In this document: positions 24,075 through 37,299 of the stretch, piece after piece
How positions within the stretch are numbered: the first letter of the stretch is position 1
Layout: each line of letters starts with the position of its first letter
Made by a program: the position numbers and the translations under genes
The notes under the pieces: model-generated
Told to the model about the DNA's origin: nothing
Seen by the model: the letters and a program-made list of their open reading frames with translations, nothing else
The model's database searches: none
Source of the DNA: Nemophila menziesii
Lineage: Eukaryota; Streptophyta; Magnoliopsida; Boraginales; Hydrophyllaceae
Direction of reading: 5' to 3'
NCBI GenBank assembly: GCA_029959085.1
Contig: JARWIR010000023.1
Span: forward strand, 9,995,860-10,059,859
DNA: 64,000 nt

Positions 24075-27000
24075 ATCCTAAAATCTAAAGGGTATGTCCG
24101 TATCAATTTTAATTTGAAGAGGTGACAAAGGCCAAACCATAATACTAAATGGATATTTAAGCATGAGACGATTATATCTTCCTTATCCATTTCACACCAT
24201 TCACATATATAATTATTTAGGCATATTTTCTTTTTCAGATTATTTTTCACGGGCACAACATTGTTGCAGACTCTCCAACAGAACTTTTTTATTTTTTCTG
24301 ACACATTAGAATTCCAAATAATATTCCAAAGTAAACTCTTAATTGCTTCACCAATTTCCGATGGTTGAGCTTCATATACCATCTCCTCGTCAACCAGAGC
24401 ATGATAACCTGACTTGGTAGAATATTCACCATTCTTATTATATGATCTAATAATCTTATCCTCATTATTATTCTGGAAAATAAGAATTCTCTCAATGATT
24501 TTGGATAAATTAAGAGGAAAAATTATGTACACCGGCTCTTTATTCCATCCGCATCCCGTGTCGTAAAAAAGCTCATTAACCACATTAATTGGACAATCAT
24601 TTGGTTTCTGTAGCAAAAATCCTTTACTAATCCAACAATGATTCCAAACATTGATATTTGATCCATTACTAATTTGCCAAAAAACATTTTTTTAAGAAAT
24701 TGTATACTCTTAAAGATACTTTTCCAGCTCTATGACCTTTTTTTAGATAATTTAGCATCCCATAACTCAAATTTTGGAGATTAAATTGCTTTTAAGACTT
24801 TAGTCGAGAAATAATTCGGGCTATTAATAAGCCTCTAGGCTTGAGCCGCAAAATAGCAATATTCATTTTATGGAACTCCATAAATCCAAGCCCACAGATT
24901 TTTTTTGATCTAGTAATTTTCTTACAAGCAACCTAGTCAATTTTCTTTTTATTTCCTGCATCCCACGAAATGTTAGAAACAATACTCGACAACTTCTTAC
25001 AAAGAATTTTACGGAACTCATAAACATATATTGCGTAGTTCGGAATAACTTGTAAAACTTCTTTAATGAGAACCTCTTTCCCACTTTCCGAAAGTAAGCT
25101 ATCCATCCAACTAGCTGATTTAGATAATTGTCTATCTTTTATATAATTACGATTATCAATTTTATCTCTCTTTATAGTCAAAGGAACCGTCAGATATTTA
25201 CCCAAATTCTTTGTAATCCCTATATTAAGTTTATAACATATCTCCGTTCTAACATATTTCGAAGTGTTTTTACAGAAAATCATAGCTCATTTATGATGAT
25301 TAATATGTTGACCGGATGCATAACAATATTCGCTTAGTAGATTTTGAAAAGTTTTAATTTCCTTTTGATTAATATTAATAAAGAAAAGAGCATCATTCGC
25401 AAACAGGATGTGGGTTAACTTAGGACACTGCCTTATTATCGAAATACCTTTAACTGAACCACTTCTACACTGGTGATGAATAAGACTAATAAGGCTCTTA
25501 GTTAGAAGAGAAAAGAGTAGAGGAGATAACAGATTACCTTGTCCAAGACTTTGCTCTAGTTTGAATTTTTTAAGACACCGACCATTAACTTTAATTTGGA
25601 AAGAAACTAGATATATAATTATAGATCCAGCCAATCCATTTCTCATTAAAGCCAAGGGCACACATAATTTTAAAAAAAAAATTCCAATTCACGTAATCAT
25701 AAGCTTTCTCCATTTCAACCTTGACTGCCGCATAATTATTCTTTGATTCCCTTTTTGTATTAAGAAAGTATGACACCTTTTCAGCAATCAAGATATTATC
25801 TTGGATATTTCTGCCTTTGATAAATGCAGTTTGTGTGAGCGAGATAATATCATCCATAAATAGTTGAAGTCTAGAGGCAAGAATCTTAGAAATAATCTTA
25901 TAACAAAAATTGGCGCATAGATAGGCCAATAATCTTTGATTAATTCCTGGCTTGTACCTTTGGGAATAAGCGTGACTATTGAATCATTAATTCGACCAAT
26001 ATCTATATTAAATTTTAAGAAATCTTTAACAAAGCCTAAGATATCATTTTTAATAACTTCCCAAAACTCATGATATAATTTCCTAGGTAGTCCATCGGGC
26101 CTGGAGTTTTAGAACCCGACATCTCCAACACGACTTTTCTAACTTCTTCCATACTTGTACATAATATAAGTGTTTCGTTCATAGAAAAAGTAACTTGGTA
26201 TATATTGTGTAATTTCATTGGGGCTTATGCCGGGTTTTCTCTAAACAGATTAATGTATTAATCTTGAATAATCTCATTAAGTTCCTTGAAATTATCACTC
26301 CATTCATCATTTTTGTTCTTAATGGCACAAATTCTGTTATCTCTCCTTATTTTCATAGTTTTAGCGAAAAAATACTTAGTATTTTTATCCCTTTTTTGTA
26401 ATAACAGATCAGGCGCTCTATCTTCCCAGTATATCTCTTCCAATTTCCACATTTCTTCGATATAGTTTTTACTTGCTTCTCTTATCTGGTTCACTCCTGA
26501 TACCAGTTCATTGTTAATAGCAATTAGCTCCTCCTGTAATTCATCAATTCTCTTTCTGTTATTAAAAAATGTAACCACGCTCCGGCCTTTAAGGGCTAAA
26601 CAGGTATCATCCCTTTTAATACAGAAATTAGTAATGCTATCACTCTTATATTTATTACTTCAATTACCTTTAACAAAATCTTGACACTGGGTATGTTCTA
26701 ACCATCTGGATTCAAAGATAAAATATTTATTAAACTTCTCTTTTTTGATATCATGAAATAAAATTTGCAGTGAATAATCCGACCCAACAACTGGGAAACC
26801 TCAGACATATCATTCGGGAACGAGGCACACCAATTCATACTCGTAAGAGCACGGTCAAGTCTTTCCTTAATATTATCATCATTACATCGCCTATTATTCC
26901 AGGTATAGTGACACCCCTTGCTAGGTAGGTCCACAAGATGATTAGAATTGATAAACTCGTTAAGTTTTATGAATTCTGTCAAAGTTTGGTGACTTTTTCT

Positions 27001-27205
27001 CTTGTTTTTCAGAAAATTTGGAGATGTCATTAAAGTCACCAATAATAATATGTGCCATAACTTGATTCTCTCACTATTACTATTAGGAGCATTAACACAT
27101 AGTAAATACCACGAACACCATTATATTAAAAACTTCAACAATTACATAATTTTGACACGATAACATAACAGACACATACATGGATTCTTTCCAAAGAAGT
27201 AGGAG
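24075..27205 (-). pseudogene. L1-type LINE, copy 2
   Basis: Same LINE as 5.6-10.4 kb, without the endonuclease duplication and with both ends cut. From right to left: endonuclease part (27,042-26,700; IKLNEFINSNHLVDLP, RLDRALTSMNW), RT N-terminal part (26,578-26,036; SGSKTPGP), palm region (25,929-25,287; AFIKGRNIQDNI, QGNLLSPLLF), C-terminal part (25,283-24,860) and zf-RVT (24,616-24,075; KIKKFCWRVCNN). The catalytic box reads FANDALFF, so the first catalytic Asp is lost. Numerous frameshifts. The 3' end is missing relative to copy 1, which continues about 90 bases further. Confidence 0.85.
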
Positions 27206-27214
27206 CTAATTTGC

Positions 27215-29300
27215 ATCCATGCCTTAGTTTTCTTCCTTACCAAACCCAAGACATATAATGTCCCCTAGCCATTATACAAATCACAGTAACAATTGTAATG
27301 ATACTCAAGAATAACCACATGCAGAAAGACAACCAAAGCAGATATGTAGATCAATATAGTTGCCACAAAACATCTTTATCATACAAGGAAAAACAATTTC
27401 CCAACCTTCAATTAAATAATAACCTAAAAATAAACAAATCCAATACACAAATTTCCATATCCCCTACGCCCTCTGACCATAAATTTTGTTTCAAAGCAAG
27501 CATGGAAAATTATTTGGAGTAGTCATATTAATGTATAATAGGTTTATATATTTTACAGTATAAATGACAACTTGTTATAAGTTTAGGAAGCAGGGTTATA
27601 TAATATAAGTAAATGCAAATATCAAAGAGATATAACAGCTTAAAGATGCATGCGGTGAAGGAAGATTTTTTCAAATGTACATTGTTAATAGATAATAAGA
27701 AGTAAAACATGAATGAGACAGTGTAGATCCATGGTAAACTAAACCTGGAATCTAATCGAGATATGCTGTAAGAAAAAGAGAAGAAATCAGTCTCAGCAAC
27801 TCTTGAGAAAGTGCCTTAAATCTGATGAAAAAATATTGTTGGTTCTTGAAAATAGCATTCTGTTATTTATGGATTATTTCACCGTGATTTCCAATAAAGA
27901 GAAAACCAGAATTGGACCAATTGAGTTTGATTGTATTGGAGGATAACTCTGATCATAAAATCCTTCCAATATCTCAAAAAATATCAAGTTTGACATGTTC
28001 ATTGTCGAATAATAAATTTCCAACTGCTCCTTAACAAAGTCTTCAAGAAAAAAGTGCTTGCATAAGATAATTTTTGGCCAATCAATAAAAAGGTAGAGAC
28101 ACGAAAAGGAAAAGACCAATATTTTATAAGGTAAATTATTCCTCTGCCAGCGAACTTAGCGGAAAAAAGATACTAACAAATCCATATCTTTCCTTTGTAA
28201 AGGATGACTTGAGTATGACATAACTGAAAATACTGTAGAAGAGAAACATTCTATCCCCAAATTGTATTTTTCAAACTGATTACATGCAAAGAAACAAAAA
28301 CCAATATATAAGAGAGCCATGAAGGTGCTCTAAACCTGTATAAGATCTTCCCCATTCTCAGAGAAGTGATGCATATGACATGCAAAGAACCCCACGGTAA
28401 TTATGAGGATAATAGTGATAACCTAGCAAAAATAAATGGAGAAATGAGGACCTGGATCATAGGGTAGGAGAGAAAAAGGACCAATCTTTAACATAATTTA
28501 ATTTTTAGAAATGTAGCAAAAGAAAGAAATTGAAAAAATCAATTGATTTTTTGATTTTTTTGATTTTATGACGATGATAGTTTAAGAGAAGACGATGAAC
28601 CCAAGATAACATTTACTAGTAAAAGAATATGTCTAAAAATAGCAGATGGACAAAATTTCCTTCAAAAAGGGTTTCTCAAGATAAATATACTGGAAATGAA
28701 AATGGCTAAAGATAATTATTAAACCTGAAAACATAGTAATACATAAGAAGCTAGCTTCTATCTCCTGAGAGGGGATAGGATACACGTCAAATTTAGCCTC
28801 ACAAATGTAAAATTGACATTTATATACAATAAAGTAAAGCCAATTATTTTCGTTTAATTTTATAGCATATTTTATCCTTAACAAACTAAAAGAATATTTT
28901 ATAAAATCCACATAATTTTATAAAATTTACATAATTTATAATTGTGCTAGCCATAACACGGCTATTTCATCCACCATAGTACATCATAACAATAAACAAC
29001 TAAATTAACAAGAACTCTTAACATATGTCAGAGCTCTTGTTAGCTAACCAAAAAAAGTAGCATAGATATATATAATATAATATATCCTATATAATTATAA
29101 TATTTCTTATAACATCAATTTTCGATTTCCCACAAAAAACCTCCTCTATAATCCAACAGTACAATTTTAGTTTTCCCTTTATCTTCTTGTGTAGAAGCAT
29201 TCCAGGGCATTACTAACTGACCAAACCTATTAGACACAAAACAACTTATTTAGTAACAAATAGTAAGGCAGTAAGATATATGTGAAAGTGAGATGTACCT
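27215..29300 (-). repeat. 3' flank of the intact RING gene (segmental repeat)
   Basis: Collinear with 10.56-12.6 kb. It contains the empty CACTA target AGAGAGCCATGAAGGTG near 28,312. On the minus strand the 28,119-27,874 frame is open but not conserved in the homologous region of unit 1, so it is not taken as a gene. The region just left of the stop codon at 29,305 should hold the 3' UTR. No clear polyadenylation signal was singled out. Confidence 0.55.
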
Positions 29301-29304
29301 TATA

Positions 29305-30298
29305 TTATGTAGCAGTAGGAAGGTAAACCCTAATAACCCCCCTCATAGTAATCCTTTTCTTACAAGTAGGACATTTGTGTTGAACAGCTATAGCAGCTTT
29401 GATACAACCCTTACAGAAAATGTGACCACATTTGGTCGAAACGGCCTCAACAAATGGGCTCATGCAAACTGGGCAGCTAAAAGTAGGCTCCTTCACTGGT
29501 GGTGGAGGTGGTGGTGCCACACTCTGAACAATATTCTCTCTCTGTCATTAAATATAAAAATGCGATTGGAATAAATATATAGAGAATATGTGAATCATGA
29601 AATATAACAGATTAATTTAATTAATTACCGCGGAGCTGCTACTTCCACTACCGTCCAGGTTAATGTAGAGATCACAAATATTGACAAATGTTTGATTTGA
29701 AGAAGCTCTTCTACGCTTAGAACCAGCATTAGAGATAACACAAGAAGAAGGATGTTCTGCAATAATAAATACGAATACATATTTAAAAAGCACCCTCGAA
29801 ATACATATAAATTAAAGGTAAAAGAAGAACTTACCAGCATCATCATTAACCACAATAGCTCTTCCACAGTTCCTTATGGTTTGTGCCTGTCACAAAATGA
29901 AAATATAAGCTATAATTAGTTTCAATCAAAGTATACAAGACATGTAAGAACATAAGGAAAGAAACACGTACTTCCTCAATTGTCCTTGGAGAAGAGATGA
30001 GTACTTCATCGTGAACGTCAATAGGGGTAGGTGGTGGTATACTATTACTAGTAATTCTAGGTAGCTGAAGTGGACAATGGGATAAGCTTGAAGTGCCCTC
30101 ACGGTCCTGATTTTCTTGAACAATGGTTGAAGGTAGATGAACTGGACAATGAGATAAGCTTGAACTATACTCAGGTTCCTGATTTCTGACAGATGGTGGG
30201 CCTAGATTGAGATTGAGATCAATACTTACAGAAGCTGGCACCCTCCTATAACCTCTTGCATACCACAAAGTTCTAGCTCTAGTCTCATGGGTGCTCAT
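29305..30298 (-). CDS. RNF4-like RING-type E3 ubiquitin ligase (SUMO-targeted type), apparently intact
   Basis: Four coding exons on the minus strand: 30,298-29,972, 29,886-29,835, 29,756-29,629 and 29,541-29,305. All junctions are GT/AG and phases agree, giving 247 residues. The C3HC4 RING is complete: C192, C195, C207, H209, C212, C215, C226, C229. A proline run (179-184) precedes it and the chain ends RVYLPTAT. Two candidate SUMO-interacting motifs occur, VLIS (99-102) and IVVNDD (120-125), and SKRRRA in exon 3 looks like a nuclear signal. This layout matches small plant RNF4-like ligases, which ubiquitinate SUMO-bearing nuclear proteins; the SUMO role here is inferred. An in-frame ATG 30 bases upstream (30,328) is possible; I chose 30,298 because MST begins the family. 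Two broken copies lie at 12.6-13.2 and 14.8-15.8 kb. Confidence 0.85.
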
Positions 30299-30474
30299 AC
30301 TGGAAACACAAAACCCTCCCCTCTTCAACTAATTCACACTTATAAAACCAAACATAAAGCCCAATCAGCCTTATATACTTGCACGATCATTAGCCCAAAA
30401 AGATTAAATAAACAATACAGAGACTAAAAATTCATTCTAATTATCGAGAAATGGGTTTAACGAATGGTGCAATT

Positions 30475-33180
30475 AAAAATTAGTATATAGTTAAGGAACC
30501 AAATTCCAACTAATAATTTAAGTTCGATTTAAAAGCAATGTAATAGAAAATTCAGTATATATATTTACAATAAAAAATAATAGCAAAATTATAAGATAAA
30601 ACCCAAAAAAATTAAGTTTAGCAAATGCAAAAGAATAAAAATTTAAAACTTTTCAAAAGTTAACTTCTAGCTAATAATAGTTTAGGTGATCAACATTAGA
30701 GAAATATATAACAAATTTGAGATTTGAAAATTCAAATTTTATAACCTAAATTAATTATTCAAAAAGAATAGGTTGTCCGACAACGCTTCAATTACAATCG
30801 GAAAATTAAAAAATCATCCAATATGAACCACTTTGTTCCTAAACTCAGTGACTGTTTAAATATTTAGGTCAATCTATAATTGATAAATTTATAAAAAAAA
30901 ATTAAATTCATTCAATTCATATGAAGATATGAATAATTTTTCAATTCAATTAAATTTAATTCCCAAATAATGTTAAAACATCAATAAAATAATCAAGATT
31001 CAAATATAATTACAAATTCAATCTAAGAGAATTTAGTGCATACCTAAAGAAAAAAAAATAGTAAAAAGATTAGAAACTCTCATAAGACAAGAAAACAATG
31101 TTAATTACCTTAATGATAGAGGTGAAATGGTATATAAGTGGGGTACTAGGGTCCGAACTTTTATTTCTTCTCCTTCCAAGTGCTTCTTTCTCTTCTTAAT
31201 TTATAAAATAATGTTAAAAAATGTTTTATGGGCTGGCGACCTCTTTTAAATGACCAAATCTAACCTAAAAATGTTTTTCATGAATAGTGAAAATCGTATT
31301 TGGGTTGTGGACCTCTTTGAAATGACCAAATCTAGCCCAAAAATTTTTTCCAAGAGTAATGGACTAGTTCAACCCAGGTGCAATTTTCAAAAGATGTTTC
31401 TTTGTCTCTTAACGCCTTGACTTGGGTTTGACCTTCCTTTCTCAACTTTTTATCCTCGTCTTAGGATATAATATCGTCCAAGTACCTAAGTTCCACACTT
31501 AACACATAAATTAAACACAATATTTCTAACAATAATAATTCTCCAAAACTATACACAAAATGAGAAACAATCAAAATATAGGGAATAATCCCTCACATAA
31601 GCACAATATAACCCTAAAATGATGTCTCGTGACTAGATTAATCTATCAATTAAATGGATAAATTTAGGTCAAATTTTTTCGTTACAACAAAATAATAAAT
31701 AAGAACTAAAACAGGGAAGTATATATCAATTAGGTCAAGTAAGAATGGAGATAAGAATCTAAAGAATGATCTCAAGGCAACTGCCAAACAAGTTTTATGT
31801 AATAATATTTATAAACTAGATTATACATAAACTTATTATACAAACAATCAAATTTTTTCGTTACGACAAAATAATAAATAAGAACTAAAATAGGGTAGTA
31901 TATATCAATTAGGTCAAGTAAGAATGGAGATAAGAATCTAAAGAATGATCCTAAGGCAACTACCTAACAAGTTTTATGTAATAATATTTATAAACTAGAT
32001 TATACATAAACTTATTATACAAACAATCAACAACCTATAATTTCAAGATTAGATCAATTTCGCAATGCAAGAAGGGTAGGTTTTTTGCCTAGTTTTATAT
32101 AGTGGTTATATATTCTTCATTGATCCTAACATAGCATCAAACGGTCCAATCAACTAATCTCTATCAGATCGATCGTTTCTAGATCACATAGTTACAAATC
32201 TAAAGGTCTTTACATTTGTAATTTTGTCTTACGGACGGTATGATCGAATATTTGGATAATGCGAAGAAAGCTTTTGGCTTTCTCCTCCCTAAATATCTAC
32301 GAATATCCCTAGACTTTGAGTTTATACTCAAAGATGTTCTCACGCAACCCATTTGATGCGCTTAATAATTATTTGAAATAAACCTAATACAATTCCCGAT
32401 GATTTCATAAGATTTTGGTTATTTTCTTTCAATTATTTCATTTTCATTCAATATTTTGAAAGTTCGTCATGCCACTCTTTTTTATGTGAGATGTCAGGCT
32501 ACATTTTTTCATTTTATCTTTTCATTTTTATAGACCCCGGTAAAGGTTTACAATAAAACGTGCCTTATCAATATGGTGCACACATATACAAGCTCAAAAA
32601 CCCACCCGATGTGTTTCCCATAATCATACCCATCACCCTAAACTAAAGCTCTTAATACGACTGTCTTAGTCATAATGAATAGTCCAATAATCTTAAGGGC
32701 ATGAATTGTAATGTGGCTAGAAAGAGAAGGATTATACGCTATAAGGGGATAAGAATGATATATCAATTAATATTTGGTTAGCAAGCTAAAAGGCAAGAAG
32801 GGGCTTATAAAAAAATGCCTTAAATCATCTTCCTAACTACGCAATTTCATTACTTTTTCACGTTCAGCACATTCATTAAATGGTTCTTTAACTATCTCAG
32901 ATTTCACGTTCTAAACACCACTCGTTCTCTATAAGTTCAAACTTACTTTCACAACATTTCTTACTAATCATTTCTATAATTGTATTGTGTATTTTCTTGT
33001 TAATATTCAAACAATAAATAATACTAGTTCATAAACACATTACTTAACTATCATTAACTCGCTAAGGTTTATGCTTTCTGTAAATTTTACACATTACACA
33101 CTGAATAACTTAAATATGCACTAAGATAAATTTTAAATTTTCCCTAAACACATAAAATGTGAATGAGGGACAACGAATCC
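30475..33180 (-). repeat. Ty3/gypsy LTR-like block, copy 3 (unit 2)
   Basis: The longest of the three blocks. It contains the parts deleted in copy 1 and continues past the place where copy 2 is cut, up to a minus-strand polypurine-type tract (GAGTTGGGGGTATGGGG, near 33,195-33,178). Markers are ATGATGTCTCGTGACTAG (31,619) and GCAATGCAAGAAGGGTAGG (32,063). It holds a private 179-bp tandem duplication listed separately. No coding frame. Confidence 0.55.
31671..32028. repeat. 179-bp tandem duplication within LTR-like copy 3
   Basis: The segment beginning AAATTTTTTCGTTAC at 31,671 starts again at 31,850 with only a few substitutions, ending both times at CAAACAATCAA. Copies 1 and 2 have a single version, so the duplication arose after the blocks separated. 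Confidence 0.9.
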
Positions 33181-33189
33181 CCATACCCC

Positions 33190-35700
33190 CAACTCAAAAA
33201 TGAGTCCTGTCCCCATGACTCAAAATATACTCGATAAGGAATAAGAAATAAAAATTTAAAAACTTTACAACTATGTGAGTCCTGTCCACATATTCTACGT
33301 TTAATGAGGTCGTGGGTAAGGAGGAAAGAAAATGTACTCTCTAGGATTTTGCATAATCATCACCCAATGTAAAGTATGGTGGATTCTTAACTAAATCACG
33401 ATGAATATGCTCAAGAAGTGTAAATTATATGAGCTTGATTTGCTTTGATTTGCTACACACCGTCTGCGAAAAAAATTTGAGCGCTTTTATTTGGTCAAAT
33501 GGATCGTTCATCCTTTATTTCCATGAAAGATACGCTTATCTTGAACTCGTTTACTTCTTGATCTTTTCACGAGAAATCTCTACACTTAAAGGATTATTTT
33601 CACGTTATTCTAAGAAATTTTTTGATCCACTTGTCATCAATATTGTTGCTCCTCTTGTATATAATCTTATCATAACGACGACTCACATTCGCTTTCCCCA
33701 ATAGGCTCGTGATCATTGTTGGGTACTTTAGATGAAACACTGATTGTGGTACAGCTGCGAAAAGCATTACCAAATCATTAATGACTTGCGCTACATCTAT
33801 ATCCTCCTCTTGTAAATTAATATTCAAGAAAATGGATTTTTCTTTCTTATATATGTATTCAGATATTCCAAAAGCTGCTAGTGTAAGGAAGAGGTGGCAT
33901 ACTCATGTTTTGGGTTGAAGGTATTTGTAAAGTCAAGGTCCCTTCAACTGTCTCTTACTTCTCTTCACCAACTCTTTACACAAAACATGCTCATATACTG
34001 ACACCCACGAAAAAGCATCTATATTCTTCATTATTTCTTAATACATGCATGATCCAACTAATTTCTTCAACTTGAAATGGCTAAGAATTTCTTCAACTGT
34101 GAATGGAATCAACTTATCTCTAACTGGAACATGACCTTTGATGTTTCATCTAAAGAGGCACAAATATAATTCGGATACTAACTCAGCATATAATCCAAAT
34201 TGCCTCATCATGAATGTGGTTTGTTCCTGCCTATCACCCAACTATAAAAAAAATACTATACTCCATCTTCTGTAACTCCTAATTTAAATACTATCTTACG
34301 CTAAAGGGTCAATCCTGACATCTTTCTTTGGCAATAGATAATAAGCGCTTGAAGTTTCGCTCATCACGAGTATTAGAGTCTAGACTGGAAGAGGTTGTGG
34401 TATTATCAGCTCCAAAATCATAATTGCTTTCTCTTGAAGACTCGAACTCATCACCAAAAGTTTTTCTCTAATCGCTTGACTCAAATTACCCATTCTCTAC
34501 TTCCCCAAATTCACATGATTCTCGACACTCTTTCGTGTTTCAACCCTTGCTTTCACTTGATTCTTTACCATATCCCGATCACTTGCTAGTGTCATTGTTC
34601 TACTCATCATCTCAATTGAATTACAACTCAAAGTTGTAGCACCCTTGAAACTACCCATTTATTTTGGGTGACTATGGTGTTATTTGAGTTAGGAAAGGTT
34701 TAGAGATGATTTTTAGTAAAGTGGGTATGATGGAATCTCACTTGGGTGAATAACATTTAAGGAGTATAAATAACGTTTCTGGAAAATTTTGGATTTAAAT
34801 CTTGATTTCTAGGTGTTTTGGAATGATTTGGATGGTGAAAATATGTTTCTTTGAGCGGAAAGATCAATTTGGATGCAAATATATGGTGTTTTGGTGGTGC
34901 GGTGAAGGTTGATTGCAGATATAATGGAGTTTTGATGTTTTCAGAAGAAGAAGAAGAAGGCTTAAAATTTTGGTAATTGGTATTCGATGCTATATATATC
35001 AGTTTTGCGGGCTAGGCTGTCGACTGGGGCTTAGGCTGGATCACACGATTTTAATCCCGCTGTGTAATTTTTTATATTTAGTAATATATACATAGTAATT
35101 ATAACAATGTTAACTATTTTATTAATAAAATTCATAAATCAATACTATGTTAAATATTAAAATACTTAGATGTGAGTTATAATATCAACTCAAGAATTCT
35201 CGAGAATAAGAAAAATTAAAAAGAAAGCTTATGTGACCATTCTTTCACATTAACAGACATCTAGGTGGCCACCTTTTGTCATTAATTGATGTCTAGACGG
35301 GTTAGGCATCTTTTCCACGCTGACTAAGGAGCTAGTATATAATGCATAGAACTTTTACTAGGCGTAAGCGACTGACTGGGGGGGGGGTTGACGCCTAAGC
35401 TGCGATTTCTACATCATAGTTGGTATGAACTGGACCTTCACTTCATAACTGCTACGCGTTTCGTGCGGTGCACTACATATGTCTTGTGGTGTACCTCAAA
35501 CTTCTTTTCCTCATACCGTAATATGGTAGTTTTGAAACTCGATACATCATGATTTTGTGGTATACCGCATGGGAGGTGTGGTATACCGCAATTTCTCTTT
35601 GCTCTCGACATTGTACACCGTACTGGAAAATAATTCACGCACAGCTGTAACGGTAGGGTCTCGTGGGCACCGCGAGTAGCTGGATTGTATTGCAAAAATT
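33190..35700 (-). pseudogene. Gypsy internal region in unit 2 with env-like/PF20167-type fragment
   Basis: Collinear with 17.57-20.1 kb. The clearest coding piece is 33,827-33,600 (LQEEDIDVAQVINDLVM, KYPTMITSLLGKANVSRRYD), homologous to 18,205-17,912. The remaining sequence has no open frame of note. It includes the decayed CTAGGCG block (about 35,005-35,400) with a run of nine G near 35,380, and the second palindrome cluster (35,455-35,690). Gag and protease are missing, because homology stops where the gag-only element is inserted. Confidence 0.6.
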
Positions 35701-35735
35701 CTCAGCCAACACCATTTAATTCTCCAGAATCACCT

Positions 35736-37291
35736 TGGTGGTCCTTTGTGTGTTCTAAAATGAATGCAATAAATAATCGAACCACAACCGCAAGTGTACG
35801 GTTGTCCCAAGTAATATAGTTGATAAAACAGATTCGTTCCAAGGACGGGATGGTTGACTACAATGCTTATCAAGTAATGATTGGTTGCACTTATGAAAGC
35901 AAGTAAAAGATATAATGATTGTTTGTTTGTTTTTATTATTCTAAGTAATGAAAAACTAAATGGAAAATGCAACTAAAAGCTAAGACGCAAGTAAACGCAA
36001 ATATGAGAAAGTAGCACTTGAGATACGCAAGGATTTCATCTAACTCTTATTTATTCCATGTTTCGTTTAAAGGACAAATTGGTAAAAAGTAATGGTCGGG
36101 ATTCTAAGGTCATCCTTACCCCCGTCAGGGTGGACTAAGGAGCTACTCTTAAATGCTACAAACCCCGTCAGGGTGATTATAGTCCATTCTTAAGTGATTA
36201 AGTTTATTTTACCCAATTGGCCATAGGATTAATTACGCTCGTCAGAGTCAAATAATTTCTATCCTACCTTCATTAATTATTTCTGTACCTAAACCCCCCG
36301 TCAAGGTGATCCAATCGCCACTAATTGGAATAGCCTAGATACTAAGACCTATCATTGGTTAATTACGCCAATTATAGTTATTAAGAACAAATTAATGAAA
36401 AATACCTAATACCCAATTTGATTTCAATTGTAAAAATCCCAAATACAAAAGCATAGAATAATATAGAATCAAAATCAATCCATAATGCGATCTCAAGCAC
36501 TAATTAAAATTAGCTCATAATTGGAAAAACTAAGAGAATAAATAAAAAGGAATTCATAATTGTTTTACAGAAAGGAAAATAGAAACCTAATTAGGAAGAT
36601 GAATTGGCTGCAACGTGGGGATATAGACAGTCTCCAGCTCCAAGCTTCTTTTCTTCTTGACGCTCTCTTCTAATGATGTTTTAATTTGAAGAATATAATG
36701 AGAGGTACTGAATAATGAGGTCTAAAGACCTATTTATAATCATAAAATCGGATTAGGGCTTTTACTTAAGGATTAAGTAAAAATTAGAAAAGCCCAAGTC
36801 CACTAATTAAGCCCAAATCCCGTAACTGCTGATACACCTTCACTAAAACGGCTTTTCCCGCTTCGTTATGACCCCGATTGACCTCATTCCAGTTGCTAAA
36901 GTTCCGTAACTCGATAAGGAACATAATCTCTTCAAGGGTCAGCGGCTAAATCATCTCTTAAGCACCTCGAAATCAGCAATCTATGGCCTGGAAAATAGAT
37001 TTTCAGCTCTAAAAATAATAACTTCGGGATTTATCTTTAAGTCTTGACTCCATATCATGATCTTTGACTTTCTCCTCGGATTCCTCTTCTAGCTAACATA
37101 TAAAACCTGTAAACTTTACACTAAAAATACCAATATTACGCGCAAAAGTTTAATAAATCAAAATTACTAGAAATAAAATGGAAATTCCGGATTATTGCAT
37201 ATTAGCACCAAAAGTCTATCTAAATAATCAAATAAAGACCAAAAATGATGTCTCCCAATGGCATAAAATTAGAACATTTAGGGAGACATCA
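35736..37291 (-). repeat. 3' LTR of the gag-only element
   Basis: Pairs with 38,707-40,206. Shared landmarks are GCAAGTGTACGG followed by GTCCAAGTAATAT (35,790 and 38,762), CCCCGTCAGGGTG (36,163 and 39,160), CCCCCCGTCAAGGTGATC (36,295 and 39,263) and the outer end GGAGACATCA. Length 1,556 bp. Confidence 0.85.
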
Positions 37292-37299
37292 GTTTTGCG

